Shown: positions 1-8,150, numbered from the stretch's first letter. The stretch is DNA of 64,000 nt from Mucilaginibacter_A sp964244955 (GCA_964244955.1 CAXTKQ010000003.1:1-64000); one strand, 5' to 3'. Notes: generated from the sequence alone by a model not told the origin. A program made the numbers and translations.

Positions 1-2
1 AC

Positions 3-521
3 GGCATGGAAGGCACTTCGATTTCTTTTCCTTTGTTTATTTTGTATAGCATGACCATGTTTGGGAGCATTGGCGGCGGCTGGTTTCCGGCTTATTTCCT
101 AAAAAAAGGGTACAATGCCTACGAGGGCCGCATGAAAGCCATGATGCTGATCGCTTTGTTTCCGTTGGTGATTTTGCTGGCCCAACCATTGGGGCATTAT
201 ACGTATTGGGTCCCGGTAGTTTTAATCGGCATCGGGGCATCGGCGCACCAAGCATGGTCTGCAAATATTTTCACCACCGTTTCTGATATGTTCCCTAAAA
301 AAGCCATCGGCTCGATCATCGGCATTGGCGGTATGGCTGGTGGTATTGGCGGCGTGATCGTGTCAAAAGTTGGCGGTGCCCTTTTCGATCATTACAAAGC
401 ATTGGGCCATATCCAAACTGGTTATACCATTATGTTTACTTATTGCGCTATTGCTTATATTATCGCTTGGACAATTATGAAAACACTGGTGCCGAAGTTT
501 AGGCCAATCATAGATATTTAA
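3..521 (+). CDS. MFS transporter, C-terminal part (5' end outside window)
   Basis: The reading frame is open to the window edge, so the first ATG at position 6 is internal and only about 172 C-terminal residues of a protein usually near 430 residues are present. It has several hydrophobic segments and the sequence TVSDMFPKKAIGSIIG, which resembles the second half of the anion:cation symporter branch of the major facilitator superfamily (hexuronate/ExuT-like transporters). The protein would sit in the inner membrane and probably import a sugar acid, but substrate cannot be read from this fragment. The family assignment is recognition of sequence style; the substrate is inference. Confidence 0.75.
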   Translation, partial: GMEGTSISFPLFILYSMTMFGSIGGGWFPAYFLKKGYNAYEGRMKAMMLIALFPLVILLAQPLGHYTYWVPVVLIGIGASAHQAWSANIFTTVSDMFPKKAIGSIIGIGGMAGGIGGVIVSKVGGALFDHYKALGHIQTGYTIMFTYCAIAYIIAWTIMKTLVPKFRPIIDI

Positions 522-545
522 AACACGTGTCCAAATTTATCCTTA

Positions 546-557
546 TAAAAGAAGCAT
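546..557 (+). repeat. Dispersed 12-mer TAAAAGAAGCAT
   Basis: Exact copy of the window-wide 12-base word, between the MFS gene and the leftward rhomboid gene. A one-mismatch copy (TAAAAAAAGCAT) lies at 620-631 in the same gap. Confidence 0.8.
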
Positions 558-640
558 CAGCTAAAGTACTTTTATCCATAACACGAACAACATGAATTTT
601 AACAACAAAAGTTATGTGGTAAAAAAAGCATTGTATTAAT

Positions 641-678
641 CGCTTTGAAGAAGATTTCTCCCTTCGGGTCGAAATGAC
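641..678. repeat. Half copy of GTCATTTCGA-type palindromic repeat
   Basis: The text GAAGATTTCTCCCTTCGGG followed by TCGAAATGAC matches the right arm of the full palindromic copies near 7.3-7.5 kb and 22.2 kb. Only one arm is present here, downstream of the rhomboid gene. Confidence 0.6.
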
Positions 679-703
679 AAAAAAGATGAGACGCCATTAG
701 AAT

Positions 704-1318
704 CTACCGTAGCCCCAATTTTCCGAAAAAATAAGGCACCACTTCCGGATATAAAATTATGGTGATAAAAACACCATTGAGCGCACCGTAAAAGTGCGCA
801 TCGTGGTTGATGGTATCGGCTTGTTGGCGGCCGGCGTAAACACAATAAACCAGATACAAAACGCCAAACAAAATGGCCGGAATCGGAATCGGCAGCGGCA
901 GGATCATCATTTTCGTCATTGGGTCGAACAAAATAAAACTGAAAACCACAGCCGAAACCGCACCGGAAGCGCCCAAAGTCCGGTACCAAAAATCGTCTTT
1001 GTGTTTTAAAACGGTTGGAATATCGCTTAAAACCAAACTCACTAAATACAAAACGGCAAACTGCCAATGGCCAATAATCCGCTCTAAATTAAAAGCAAAA
1101 AAGTAGTACGAAAGCATGTTGAAAAACAAATGCATCCAATCTTTATGGATCAAGCCGCTGGTTAAAAGCGTGTAAACGTTTTGTTTGCGGTAAACCTGGT
1201 GCGGGCTTAAAATCAGCCTTTCGTAAACCTGCGGGTTGGAAAAAGCCAGCAAACTGGTTAAAATAGTGATGACGAAAATAACGGTAGCTACCGGCGTTGT
1301 ATAAAAATATTCGAGCAT
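704..1318 (-). CDS. Rhomboid family intramembrane serine protease
   Basis: A 204-residue polytopic membrane protein with the rhomboid signature. HLFFNM (His63, Asn67) in the second membrane segment is the oxyanion-side motif, GASG at 116-119 carries the likely nucleophile Ser118, and NHDAHFYG supplies the partner His175. Rhomboids cleave membrane proteins within the lipid bilayer; the substrate is unknown. Its ATG lies one base after the stop of the upstream M14 peptidase gene, so the two are probably translated from one message. It is the last gene of a leftward run that begins with the beta-barrel paralogues. Confidence 0.9.
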   Translation of the reverse strand: MLEYFYTTPVATVIFVITILTSLLAFSNPQVYERLILSPHQVYRKQNVYTLLTSGLIHKDWMHLFFNMLSYYFFAFNLERIIGHWQFAVLYLVSLVLSDIPTVLKHKDDFWYRTLGASGAVSAVVFSFILFDPMTKMMILPLPIPIPAILFGVLYLVYCVYAGRQQADTINHDAHFYGALNGVFITIILYPEVVPYFFGKLGLR

Positions 1319-1319
1319 G

Positions 1320-3062
1320 TTAGTTTAAATTTAATTTGATTGGAGCAATGATCCGGCCAATGGGATAACGTAAATAAGTTGGCTCAAAGTAAGGGGAATT
1401 TTTGTAAACGAAGTTGAGCTGCGCCTCCGCACTTTTTGCCAGCTCCGGGTTTTTTGCTTTTTCGGCTTCCAGTTGCTGCTTTAGTTCCGGGTTTTTCTTT
1501 AACAAATCTGCCGCCACATCTTCAAAAACATAATCCGAAAAATGTTCTTTTTGGCCCAAAATGGAATCAAAAAAGTTCCAGGCAAAAAAAGAATCCACGC
1601 CTTGCGGTTCCAGCGTTTCTACAATATACCGGTTCAGCGGCTGGTCGCAATAAATCACCACATCGCCCTGATAAAATTTTACCGATGCTTCTTTTACCGA
1701 TACTTTTTCATTGTTGTGCAAGTAATGCCCTTCAAACGGACGGGCAGGCGTTTTATAATCGGTTATCATATAAGTTTGAAGGGTTAAAGTCGTATCGGTT
1801 TTTAGGCGATGGGTTTTTACGCCGTTCCGTTCCATCAAATCAATCACTTTTCCCCAAGCTTGCGGAATGATGTAAGCGACAGGTTTATCTGCAAAAACCG
1901 TGGCTTTATACGTATTGTAATAGCGGATTTTTTTGGTGAAAGGCTTGCTGCGGTCGTAATAAAGGCGAGGCAAACCGCTGACTTCACTTGGTTTGTAACC
2001 GGCGGTAAAGCCTTTAAAAGTGATGGTATCGAAATGGCTTTTGTCCAGTTCCCAATCCAAAGCAAAGGTTTTTTGCGTTTTGGTTCCTTCGTCGGCCTGC
2101 AACTTTATTTTGCCGATAAAAACAGCATCGCGCTGCACAATGTCAATTAAATGCTGCATTAAATCATAAGTAGAAATTACGCGCGGCGCAAAAGCTTTCA
2201 GCATATGTGTTTCGGAAATGTAGCTGATGATGTTGTGCTGCGCCGTAAAACCGGAAGAATAACGCGGCGTTTCCAGAAAAGCCACAATGCCCGAATCCGG
2301 TGTTTCGCCTTCTGATTCTACGTAAGGCGTCATCTCGAAACCGCTTTTTTTCATGCGTAAAAACAGTTCGGGCGTTAAGGTTTTGCTGGTATAATCGGCC
2401 AAAATTGGGTTTTGCTTGTTGTGCTGCGTTTCGATCAGCGTCATCACGTATTGGTAGTCGGCACCGTCGCTGGTATGGTTGTCCAGAAAAACATCCGGTT
2501 TCCAAGTGTTTAAAATCTGCATAAAAGCCAAAGCGTTTTTAGAATCAGCTTTGATAAAATCGCGGTTCAAATCCAGGTTGCGGTAGTTGCCGCGGAAGCC
2601 GTAAGTTTTCGGCCCGTTTTGGTTGATGCGCGAAACGCCGCGGTTTAAACAGCCATCAATGTTATAAACCGCAATCAAACAAACCACCACGTTTGCCGGA
2701 AGCTGGTTCTTTTTCAGCAGATCACGCACCAGCATCATACTTGCATCAATGCCTTCCGGTTCGCCGGGATGGATGCCATTGTTAATCAAAATCACGCGTT
2801 TGTTTTGCTTTTTGATAATGGCCGGATCGAAGATTTTATCTTTTGAAAGTACGATCAGTTGCAGCGGTTTGCCAATATCAGTTGTGCCAATGTTATAAAC
2901 TTTTAGCTGCTCGTATTGCTTATCCAACTGTTGGTAATAGTTTACAATTTGGGTATAATTGGCGGTGGTATTTTTCTGAGGGTCTTTTTCAAAAGGCGTG
3001 AGTTGTGCTTTTGAAGCAATTGCAACCAGCAAAAAACATAGTTGGAGCAAGAAAAATTTCAT
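1320..3062 (-). CDS. Secreted M14-family zinc carboxypeptidase
   Basis: 580 residues with an N-terminal signal peptide ending near residue 19 (ASKAQ). The M14 zinc site is visible as HPGE (His98, Glu101) and DNH (His196), with the substrate-binding NRDF (Arg167) between and a candidate catalytic Glu at 284 (SETH). About 290 further residues follow the catalytic domain and I do not recognise them. The enzyme should act outside the cytoplasm on peptides or peptidoglycan stems. It is followed one base later by the rhomboid gene. The coding strand carries one copy of the dispersed 12-mer (1685-1696), read as VKEAS. Confidence 0.88.
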   Translation of the reverse strand: MKFFLLQLCFLLVAIASKAQLTPFEKDPQKNTTANYTQIVNYYQQLDKQYEQLKVYNIGTTDIGKPLQLIVLSKDKIFDPAIIKKQNKRVILINNGIHPGEPEGIDASMMLVRDLLKKNQLPANVVVCLIAVYNIDGCLNRGVSRINQNGPKTYGFRGNYRNLDLNRDFIKADSKNALAFMQILNTWKPDVFLDNHTSDGADYQYVMTLIETQHNKQNPILADYTSKTLTPELFLRMKKSGFEMTPYVESEGETPDSGIVAFLETPRYSSGFTAQHNIISYISETHMLKAFAPRVISTYDLMQHLIDIVQRDAVFIGKIKLQADEGTKTQKTFALDWELDKSHFDTITFKGFTAGYKPSEVSGLPRLYYDRSKPFTKKIRYYNTYKATVFADKPVAYIIPQAWGKVIDLMERNGVKTHRLKTDTTLTLQTYMITDYKTPARPFEGHYLHNNEKVSVKEASVKFYQGDVVIYCDQPLNRYIVETLEPQGVDSFFAWNFFDSILGQKEHFSDYVFEDVAADLLKKNPELKQQLEAEKAKNPELAKSAEAQLNFVYKNSPYFEPTYLRYPIGRIIAPIKLNLN

Positions 3063-3090
3063 GCCGAAAAGATAGAAAAGAATTAGCAGG

Positions 3091-3102
3091 ATGCTTCTTT
3101 TA
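3091..3102 (-). repeat. Dispersed 12-mer copy providing a stop codon
   Basis: On the minus strand the sequence reads GGCCGA followed by TAAAAGAAGCAT. The first three bases of the 12-mer are the stop codon of the YjbR-family gene. Confidence 0.8.
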
Positions 3103-3459
3103 TCGGCCTTTTTTTGGCAAGGCTTCCTGTGCTTTTTTCGGCAGGCTTTTTACAATTAAGTTGTACGAATGGTCAATCATCTCCAGCAATTGCTTTTCGG
3201 TTAAGCTCCCATCAAAATAAACGGTGTTCCAATGGGTTTTGTTCATGTGATAACCGGGCTGCACTTCGCTGTAACTTTCTCTTAGTTCGATTGCTAAATC
3301 AGGATCGCATTTGACATTGAACCGGTTGGCTTCTTTTAACGAAACCAACAGAAACATCTTTCCGGCAACTTTAAAAACCAATGTGTCATCACCAAAAGGC
3401 ATCGTTTCTTCCGTTGCTGGTTTTTGCAAACAATAATCGCGTAAAGTTTCAATGTTCAT
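3100..3459 (-). CDS. MmcQ/YjbR family protein
   Basis: A 119-residue soluble protein with the typical YjbR layout: an N-terminal helix (MNIETLRDYCL), MPFGDDTLVFKVAGKMF, and the late GYHMNKTHWNTVY stretch. Family members adopt a double-wing DNA-binding-like fold, but no biochemical role is established. It lies 5 bases downstream of a beta-barrel gene and 37 bases upstream of the M14 peptidase, all leftward. Its TAA stop (3100-3102) is formed by the end of a dispersed 12-mer copy at 3091-3102. Confidence 0.88.
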   Translation of the reverse strand: MNIETLRDYCLQKPATEETMPFGDDTLVFKVAGKMFLLVSLKEANRFNVKCDPDLAIELRESYSEVQPGYHMNKTHWNTVYFDGSLTEKQLLEMIDHSYNLIVKSLPKKAQEALPKKGR

Positions 3460-3464
3460 CGTAC

Positions 3465-4184
3465 TTAAAACCTGCCGATTGGCTTTTTGTAGGAAACCGG
3501 GTTGCCAAAATTATATTTTACGCCGATACTGATCATCGAATAACGGTCAACATGGTTGTTTCTGAACATACTTGGCGGGTCATTGTAACCATCCAAGCCT
3601 TCGCCATAAACCAAATTCATTTGGTAGCCAAAGTTTAAACGGATGTGCGGTTCTTGATAATAATTAAAAAATTTCAGTTCGTAGCCAATCCGAAGCGGAA
3701 CCATCAACTCTGTGCTCGAGTTTTCTCCCGGAAAAACATAACCGGGATTGTTCAAGCTGACCCGCTGCACAAAAGCCATGGAATTATGGATAACGCCAAC
3801 GCCGGTGCCAACATAAATGTTCTTTAAAATGTTCAGCAAATCGCGGTATTGGTAATCAATAAACTCGCCGGCCTGGATATCGCCATATAAAATTGCAGCT
3901 TTATAATTGTTGACAAAAGCGCGGGTATCTTTATCTGTTTGCGGGTTTCCGCCGGCTAATTTTCCGGCCTGCAACTCTCCGGTGATGGTGATATAAGGCG
4001 AATAGTTGTAATTTAACGTACCGAAAATAGCTTCTTTGGTGATGTGCTGTGCCAAATCTGCATCGGCGCGAACAATGCCGCCGCCAATACCAACACTATA
4101 ACTGGAGAAGTTATAACTAAGCTGGGCGAATGAAATTTTACTGCATAAAAACAGTATCGAGGTGAGGGCAGCGATTTTTTTCAA
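3465..4184 (-). CDS. Outer-membrane beta-barrel protein, paralogue 1
   Basis: About 239 residues with a signal peptide (hydrophobic segment ending FAQ near residue 20) and then alternating aromatic/polar strands. The C-terminus ends in Phe, and blocks such as VGTGVGVI, RIGYE and INFGYQ-type strands look like an outer-membrane barrel. It is a clear paralogue of the gene just upstream (shared GELQAGKLAGGN/VEGQAGRLASGN, GDIQ/VQAGEFI, NIYVGTGVGVI). The start codon is TTG (TTGAAAAAA), as also inferred for the paralogue. I do not recognise a named family and assign no function. Confidence 0.75.
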   Translation of the reverse strand: MKKIAALTSILFLCSKISFAQLSYNFSSYSVGIGGGIVRADADLAQHITKEAIFGTLNYNYSPYITITGELQAGKLAGGNPQTDKDTRAFVNNYKAAILYGDIQAGEFIDYQYRDLLNILKNIYVGTGVGVIHNSMAFVQRVSLNNPGYVFPGENSSTELMVPLRIGYELKFFNYYQEPHIRLNFGYQMNLVYGEGLDGYNDPPSMFRNNHVDRYSMISIGVKYNFGNPVSYKKPIGRF

Positions 4185-4249
4185 GGCATCAAAGTAAAGA
4201 AATCAATTTGATATCGCCCATTGTAAAACTATAATTTTTTACTTAATAG

Positions 4250-4984
4250 TTAAAACATGCCAACATGTATTGGTTTACGGTAAGATGTAACGCCACCAAT
4301 CCCAATTTTGATCCCCAAAGTAACCTGCGAATACCAATCGCCGTAATGGCCGGATTTGATGCCATCCATGTTATCACCAGTAGAAAAATTTGCCTGGTAG
4401 CCAAAATCTATGCGAATTTGCGGCTCATCATAAGCATTGTAAATTTTGTATTCGTAACCAATCCTTACCGGGATAACCAGTTCGTTGCTTTTATCCAATC
4501 CGGCATAACTAAAATTCGGGTCTTTATAATCTTGGCGGTTGATGTAATCCATTTTGTTAAAGATCACGCCAACGCCGGTTCCGATATAAATATTTTTTGC
4601 CCCGTTCAGGATTTTGGTCAGGATCGGGATTGCACTAAAATCATCGCTGTAATTGATGAACTCGCCTAACTGCACATCACCATGAAAAATAATTGCCGTA
4701 TATTTATTGCTTGACTGCTCTCCGTAATAAACCTTGCTGCTGTCGGCATTGCCGCTTGCCAACCTGCCGGCCTGGCCTTCCACGCTAAAAGTAACAAAAG
4801 GTGTAAAATGATAGTTTAGGTTGAGGTTAAAAGCAGCCTGGCTGTAGGCCTTGTTCAAATCGCCGTGTATTTTAACCGTGCTGATGCCCGCACCTAAACT
4901 AATTTGGTGGTAATTGTACCCGATCTGGGCAAAAACAGTGTAACTTGATACCACAAATGCAACCAATAGTAAGATCTTTTTCAA
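4250..4984 (-). CDS. Outer-membrane beta-barrel protein, paralogue 2
   Basis: Tandem paralogue of the downstream gene, with signal peptide (LLLVAFVVSSYTVFAQ) and barrel-like strands. I place the start at TTG 4984 (TTGAAAAAGATC), because this aligns with the TTGAAAAAA start of its partner and gives a normal signal peptide. An in-frame extension to 5056 would add 24 basic residues and run into the divergent pepT promoter region. Shared motifs include GDVQLGEFI, NIYIGTGVGVIFNKM and VIPVRIGYEY. It heads the leftward run barrel-barrel-YjbR-M14-rhomboid. Function is unknown. Confidence 0.72.
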   Translation of the reverse strand: MKKILLLVAFVVSSYTVFAQIGYNYHQISLGAGISTVKIHGDLNKAYSQAAFNLNLNYHFTPFVTFSVEGQAGRLASGNADSSKVYYGEQSSNKYTAIIFHGDVQLGEFINYSDDFSAIPILTKILNGAKNIYIGTGVGVIFNKMDYINRQDYKDPNFSYAGLDKSNELVIPVRIGYEYKIYNAYDEPQIRIDFGYQANFSTGDNMDGIKSGHYGDWYSQVTLGIKIGIGGVTSYRKPIHVGMF

Positions 4985-5032
4985 GCTTTTATATTTTTTA
5001 GTGAACAACAACCGAAGGACACGACTAAGTTT

Positions 5033-5040
5033 TACTTTTG
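5033..5040 (+). promoter_or_regulatory. Candidate -7 element (TACTTTTG) for pepT
   Basis: Matches the Bacteroidota -7 consensus TAnnTTTG, 54 bases upstream of the preferred pepT start. No clear TTTG -33 box is seen at the right distance, so support is moderate. Confidence 0.35.
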
Positions 5041-5094
5041 AGGACCTGCAATCCAAAAATAGAATTATTAACTTATTATCAAAAATGTTTAACG

Positions 5095-6345
5095 ATGAAT
5101 GGTTCGCGTATGTTGCATTATACTGTACAAAATAGGTTTCTAAAATATGTTGCGGTTGATACCCAATCTGATGCAGTATCTCAAAGCACGCCTTCTACCG
5201 AAAAGCAAAAAAACCTGGGCAAAATTTTGGTGGAAGAATTATTGCAGATCGGTTTGCAGGATGCGCATCTGGACGAGTACGGCTATGTTTATGCAACCAT
5301 TCCGGCCAATACTGCAAAAAAGGTTCCGGTAATTTGTTTTTGCTCGCACATGGATACTTCGCCGGACTGTAGCGGCGAAAATGTGAAACCGATTGTCCAT
5401 CAAAATTACCAGGGACAGGATTTGGTTTTGCCCAATGACCCAACAATAATTATCCGCTTAAAAGAGCATCCCGATTTGCAGCACCAACTTGGCAACGATG
5501 TAATTACGGCAAGCGGTACTACATTGCTTGGCGCAGACAACAAAGCCGGGCTGGCCGCAATTGTGGATGCCTGCCAGCAATTGATGGATCATCCTGAAAT
5601 AAAACACGGGGCGATCAAAATTTTATTTACGCCGGACGAAGAAATTGGCCGCGGCGTAGACAAAGCCGACATGAAAAAACTGGCGGCCGATTTTGGCTAT
5701 ACCGTAGATGGAGAATCGGCAGGGACGATAGAAAATGAAACTTTTTCGGCAGATGGCGCCAGGTTAATTATCAAAGGCGTGAGTGCGCACCCGGGTTTTG
5801 CCAAAGGAAAAATGCAAAGCGCCATTAAAATTGCCGGAAAAATTTTGGCCGGACTTCTCACAGAACTTTCACCGGAAAACACTGAAGGGAAACAAGGTTT
5901 TATCCATCCGGTTTCGGTCAACGGTTTTGTGGAAGAAGCCGTGATTGATTTTATCATCCGTGATTTTGAGGACGAAAAACTGAACGACCATGCCAACGTA
6001 ATCCGGAAAATTGCAGAAGAAGTTTTACAAGGTTTCCCCGATGCTTCTTTTACCCTGCAAATTTCGGTACAATACCGCAACATGAAACACGTGCTGAGCC
6101 AGCATCCGCAGGTGGTTGAATATGGGATAGAAGCGATCAAAAGGGCAGGTTTACAGCCTCGTTTGCAAAGCATCCGCGGCGGAACGGACGGCTCGCGTTT
6201 ATCTTTTATGGGTTTGCCTTGTGCCAATATTTTTGCCGGCGAACATGCTTTCCACAGCAAGCAGGAATGGGTTTCGGTACAGGATATGCAAAAAGCGGTA
6301 GATACAATTTTGAATTTATGCCAGATTTGGGAAGAAAAAAGTTGA
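5095..6345 (+). CDS. pepT: Peptidase T (tripeptide aminopeptidase)
   Basis: A cytoplasmic M20B dizinc peptidase that removes the N-terminal residue from tripeptides. From the ATG at 5095 it has 416 residues, normal for PepT. Metal and catalytic residues are visible: SHMDTSPD (His85, Asp87), GADNKAG (Asp148) and DEEIGRG (Glu182/Glu183), with SIRGGTDGSRLS near the C-terminus. The second ATG at 5110 is equally possible; the frame extends upstream only through a TTG at 5038. It is divergent from the barrel genes. One dispersed 12-mer copy (6041-6052) lies inside the gene, read as DASFT. Confidence 0.93.
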   Translation: MNGSRMLHYTVQNRFLKYVAVDTQSDAVSQSTPSTEKQKNLGKILVEELLQIGLQDAHLDEYGYVYATIPANTAKKVPVICFCSHMDTSPDCSGENVKPIVHQNYQGQDLVLPNDPTIIIRLKEHPDLQHQLGNDVITASGTTLLGADNKAGLAAIVDACQQLMDHPEIKHGAIKILFTPDEEIGRGVDKADMKKLAADFGYTVDGESAGTIENETFSADGARLIIKGVSAHPGFAKGKMQSAIKIAGKILAGLLTELSPENTEGKQGFIHPVSVNGFVEEAVIDFIIRDFEDEKLNDHANVIRKIAEEVLQGFPDASFTLQISVQYRNMKHVLSQHPQVVEYGIEAIKRAGLQPRLQSIRGGTDGSRLSFMGLPCANIFAGEHAFHSKQEWVSVQDMQKAVDTILNLCQIWEEKS

Positions 6346-6388
6346 TAAAGTTTTGGTTTTATCAAACTGAACAATGAAAAAACACCGG

Positions 6389-6410
6389 TAAAAACAGTAT
6401 GCTTCTTTTA
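6389..6410. repeat. Fused head-to-head copies of the dispersed 12-mer
   Basis: A plus-strand TAAAAACAGTAT (6389-6400) overlaps by two bases a minus-strand TAAAAGAAGCAT (6399-6410). With the flanking GG and CC this forms a near-palindrome just upstream of the FAH-family gene. Confidence 0.8.
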
Positions 6411-6429
6411 CCACCTAAAAATTTACTTG

Positions 6430-7287
6430 ATGAAACTGATACGGTACGGCGAGGCCGGAAAAGAAAAAATCGGCGTTTTGATTGATGGTGTCCGTTACGA
6501 TACTTCTGCCTACGGCGGAGATTACAACGAACAGTTTTTTGAAGACAATGGCCTGGCACGTTTGGAAGAATTTGTAAAAGCCAACCAAGGCAAACTGATT
6601 GCAATTGCAGCAACAGAACGCCTTTGCCCACCGGTTGCACGGCCTTCCAAAATTGTTTGTATCGGCTTAAACTACGCCAAACATGCGCAGGAAACGAACG
6701 CTAAAATTCCGGAAGAACCCATTATTTTCTTTAAATCTACCACGGCTTTGGTTGGCCCGAACGATGCCATCGTCATCCCCAAAAATTCGACCAAAACCGA
6801 CTGGGAAGTAGAACTGGCTTTAGTGATCGGCAAAAAAGCAAGTTATGTAAATGAGGAAGAAGCTTTGGATTATGTGGCCGGTTATTGCCTGCACAACGAT
6901 GTTTCCGAACGCGAATTTCAACTGGAGCGCGGTGGCACTTGGGACAAAGGCAAAGGCTGCGACACATTTGCGCCGCTTGGCCCGTTTTTGGCCACGCCCA
7001 ATGAGATTGAAAACGTAAACAACCTGCGCTTATGGTTGAAACTGAACGGCGAAACGATGCAGGACGGCAATACCGACGATTTGATTTTCAGAATCCCAAA
7101 ATTGGTTTCTTACATCAGCCAGTTTATGACGCTGCTGCCTGGCGATCTGATTTCTACCGGGACACCTGCCGGCGTTGGTTTGGGCTTCGATCCACCCGTT
7201 TATTTAAAGCCCGGCGATGTGCTTGAATTAGGTATGGATGGTTTGGGGGCAGCGCGGCAGGTGGTAAAAAGTTATGTCGGAAGTTGA
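6430..7287 (+). CDS. Fumarylacetoacetate hydrolase (FAH) family protein
   Basis: 285 residues from the ATG at 6430. The C-terminal two thirds is the FAH catalytic domain: IGLNYAKHA, the acidic metal ligands in DWEVELALVIG and HNDVSER, GKGCDTFAPLGP, and DLISTGTPAGVG. FAH enzymes cleave C-C bonds in beta-diketones or hydrate/decarboxylate keto acids using Mg2+. The GGTWDKGKGCDTF form resembles the sugar-acid branch (2,4-diketo-3-deoxy-L-fuconate/rhamnonate hydrolases), but the precise substrate is not shown. No pathway partners are adjacent apart from pepT. Confidence 0.85.
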   Translation: MKLIRYGEAGKEKIGVLIDGVRYDTSAYGGDYNEQFFEDNGLARLEEFVKANQGKLIAIAATERLCPPVARPSKIVCIGLNYAKHAQETNAKIPEEPIIFFKSTTALVGPNDAIVIPKNSTKTDWEVELALVIGKKASYVNEEEALDYVAGYCLHNDVSEREFQLERGGTWDKGKGCDTFAPLGPFLATPNEIENVNNLRLWLKLNGETMQDGNTDDLIFRIPKLVSYISQFMTLLPGDLISTGTPAGVGLGFDPPVYLKPGDVLELGMDGLGAARQVVKSYVGS

Positions 7288-7297
7288 AAGCTAATTT

Positions 7298-7384
7298 GTC
7301 ATTCCGGTTTTAGGAGAAACCCTCTTTAAAGCAATTGATCTTTTTCGTTGAAAGAGGGTTTTTCTTCCTACGGATTGAAATGAC
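7298..7384. repeat. GTCATT...AATGAC palindromic repeat (REP-like), diverged copy
   Basis: The segment starts GTCATTCCGG and ends GATTGAAATGAC. Inside it AACCCTCTTT (left) faces AAAGAGGGTT (right), followed by T residues, so it can form a long hairpin and may end transcription of the FAH gene. Confidence 0.6.
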
Positions 7385-7409
7385 AACAAACACACCAATT
7401 TTTACCCGA

Positions 7410-7421
7410 TAAAAGAAGCAT
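7410..7421 (+). repeat. Dispersed 12-mer with upstream T-tract
   Basis: TAAAAGAAGCAT preceded by CACACCAATTTTTACCCGA, a good example of the extended consensus. The next copy (7558-7569) has the almost identical lead CACACCAGTTTTTACCCGA. Confidence 0.85.
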
Positions 7422-7425
7422 TACT

Positions 7426-7511
7426 GTCATTTCGACCAACGGGAGGAATCTTCTTTGAAGCGATAAAATTTTGTTGTTGAAATAAGATTTCTCTCTTCAT
7501 TTCGAAATGAC
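7426..7511. repeat. GTCATTTCGA...TCGAAATGAC palindromic repeat (REP-like)
   Basis: Starts GTCATTTCGACCAACGGGAG and ends TTTCGAAATGAC, with complementary AATCTT/AAGATT segments inside. It is the second such element within 130 bases, flanked on both sides by dispersed 12-mer copies. Confidence 0.7.
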
Positions 7512-7557
7512 AAAACAAGAATTTGCACCCGAAACAAACACACCAGTTTTTACCCGA

Positions 7558-7569
7558 TAAAAGAAGCAT
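7558..7569 (+). repeat. Dispersed 12-mer at the 3' end of gldD
   Basis: TAAAAGAAGCAT whose last base is the first base (on the plus strand) of the gldD stop triplet at 7569-7571. Confidence 0.8.
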
Positions 7570-8138
7570 TAGTTTTTCCAGCGCAAGGTTTTGATCATCA
7601 CATCAATATCCTGCTTTACAAAATCCAAAACCGGTTTGATGGAATCCTGCCGAGGAACTTCGTTGAAATACAAGGCGCCACGCAAATAATTTTTGGTGCT
7701 GTCGGTTAAGTAAAACTGGGCCGAAGAAGCCGCGTTGCCGTCAATCCGGTAATAAATGCCGTACATTTTGCGGTCGGGATAAGCAATCGTTCCTTCATCA
7801 ATGGCCGTTGCTTTGATGGTGTGTTTAAAAGCAAACGTGTGCGCATCTTCAATCAGTTCGTTAAAAACTTTTTTTGAAGTCACCGGCATATAGCTTAAAT
7901 GGAGCGTTCCTTTAAAATCCGGATATTCGATGTTGAACCAGCAAGGCTGCGCATTCCGGTTTTTATCCGGTTCGATATGTGCATAAACCGGATAAGAAAA
8001 AGTAAACGGACAACCGCTTTGATATTCCCGGTATTTTTTTTGGGGGAAAACAATACGAAAAAAACCGCGCGGCTTTGGCGTAAAATCATGGCTGTTGTTG
8101 CAGGAAAACAGGAAGATCAATCCGAAAGCAAAATAGAN
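7569..8138 (-). CDS. gldD: Gliding-motility-type lipoprotein GldD, start lost in assembly gap
   Basis: The protein matches GldD: PKPRGFFRIVFPQKKY near the N-terminus, GCPFTFSYPVYAHIEPD, and CWFNIEYPDFKGTLHLSY. The frame continues upstream of the first possible start (TTG at 8120) as YFAFGLIFLFSC, a hydrophobic stretch ending in a lipobox (LFSC). The real start codon therefore lies in the 10-N gap at 8139-8148 or just beyond it, and the mature lipoprotein would begin at the Cys of FSCNN. GldD is needed for gliding and type IX secretion in flavobacteria; its presence does not prove gliding here. About 190 residues are visible. Confidence 0.85.
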   Translation of the reverse strand, partial: XYFAFGLIFLFSCNNSHDFTPKPRGFFRIVFPQKKYREYQSGCPFTFSYPVYAHIEPDKNRNAQPCWFNIEYPDFKGTLHLSYMPVTSKKVFNELIEDAHTFAFKHTIKATAIDEGTIAYPDRKMYGIYYRIDGNAASSAQFYLTDSTKNYLRGALYFNEVPRQDSIKPVLDFVKQDIDVMIKTLRWKN

Positions 8139-8148
8139 NNNNNNNNNA
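8139..8148. other. Assembly gap (10 Ns)
   Basis: Ten N characters between gldD and aroE. The true gap length is unknown, so the gldD-aroE spacing is unreliable. Confidence 0.99.
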
Positions 8149-8150
8149 TG

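Noticed and set aside
704..1106. Overlapping ORFs opposite the rhomboid gene and other antisense ORFs across the window
   Set aside because: They lie antisense or out of frame to well-supported genes, lack recognisable motifs, and show low-complexity or shadow composition.
5038..5094. TTG start for pepT at 5038
   Set aside because: It would overlap the -7-like TACTTTTG and add residues absent from PepT; the ATG at 5095 or 5110 fits the family better.
6389..6410. The 12-mer as a restriction/methylation or palindromic site of the HIP1 kind
   Set aside because: The word itself is not palindromic and single copies are common; palindromes arise only from paired copies.
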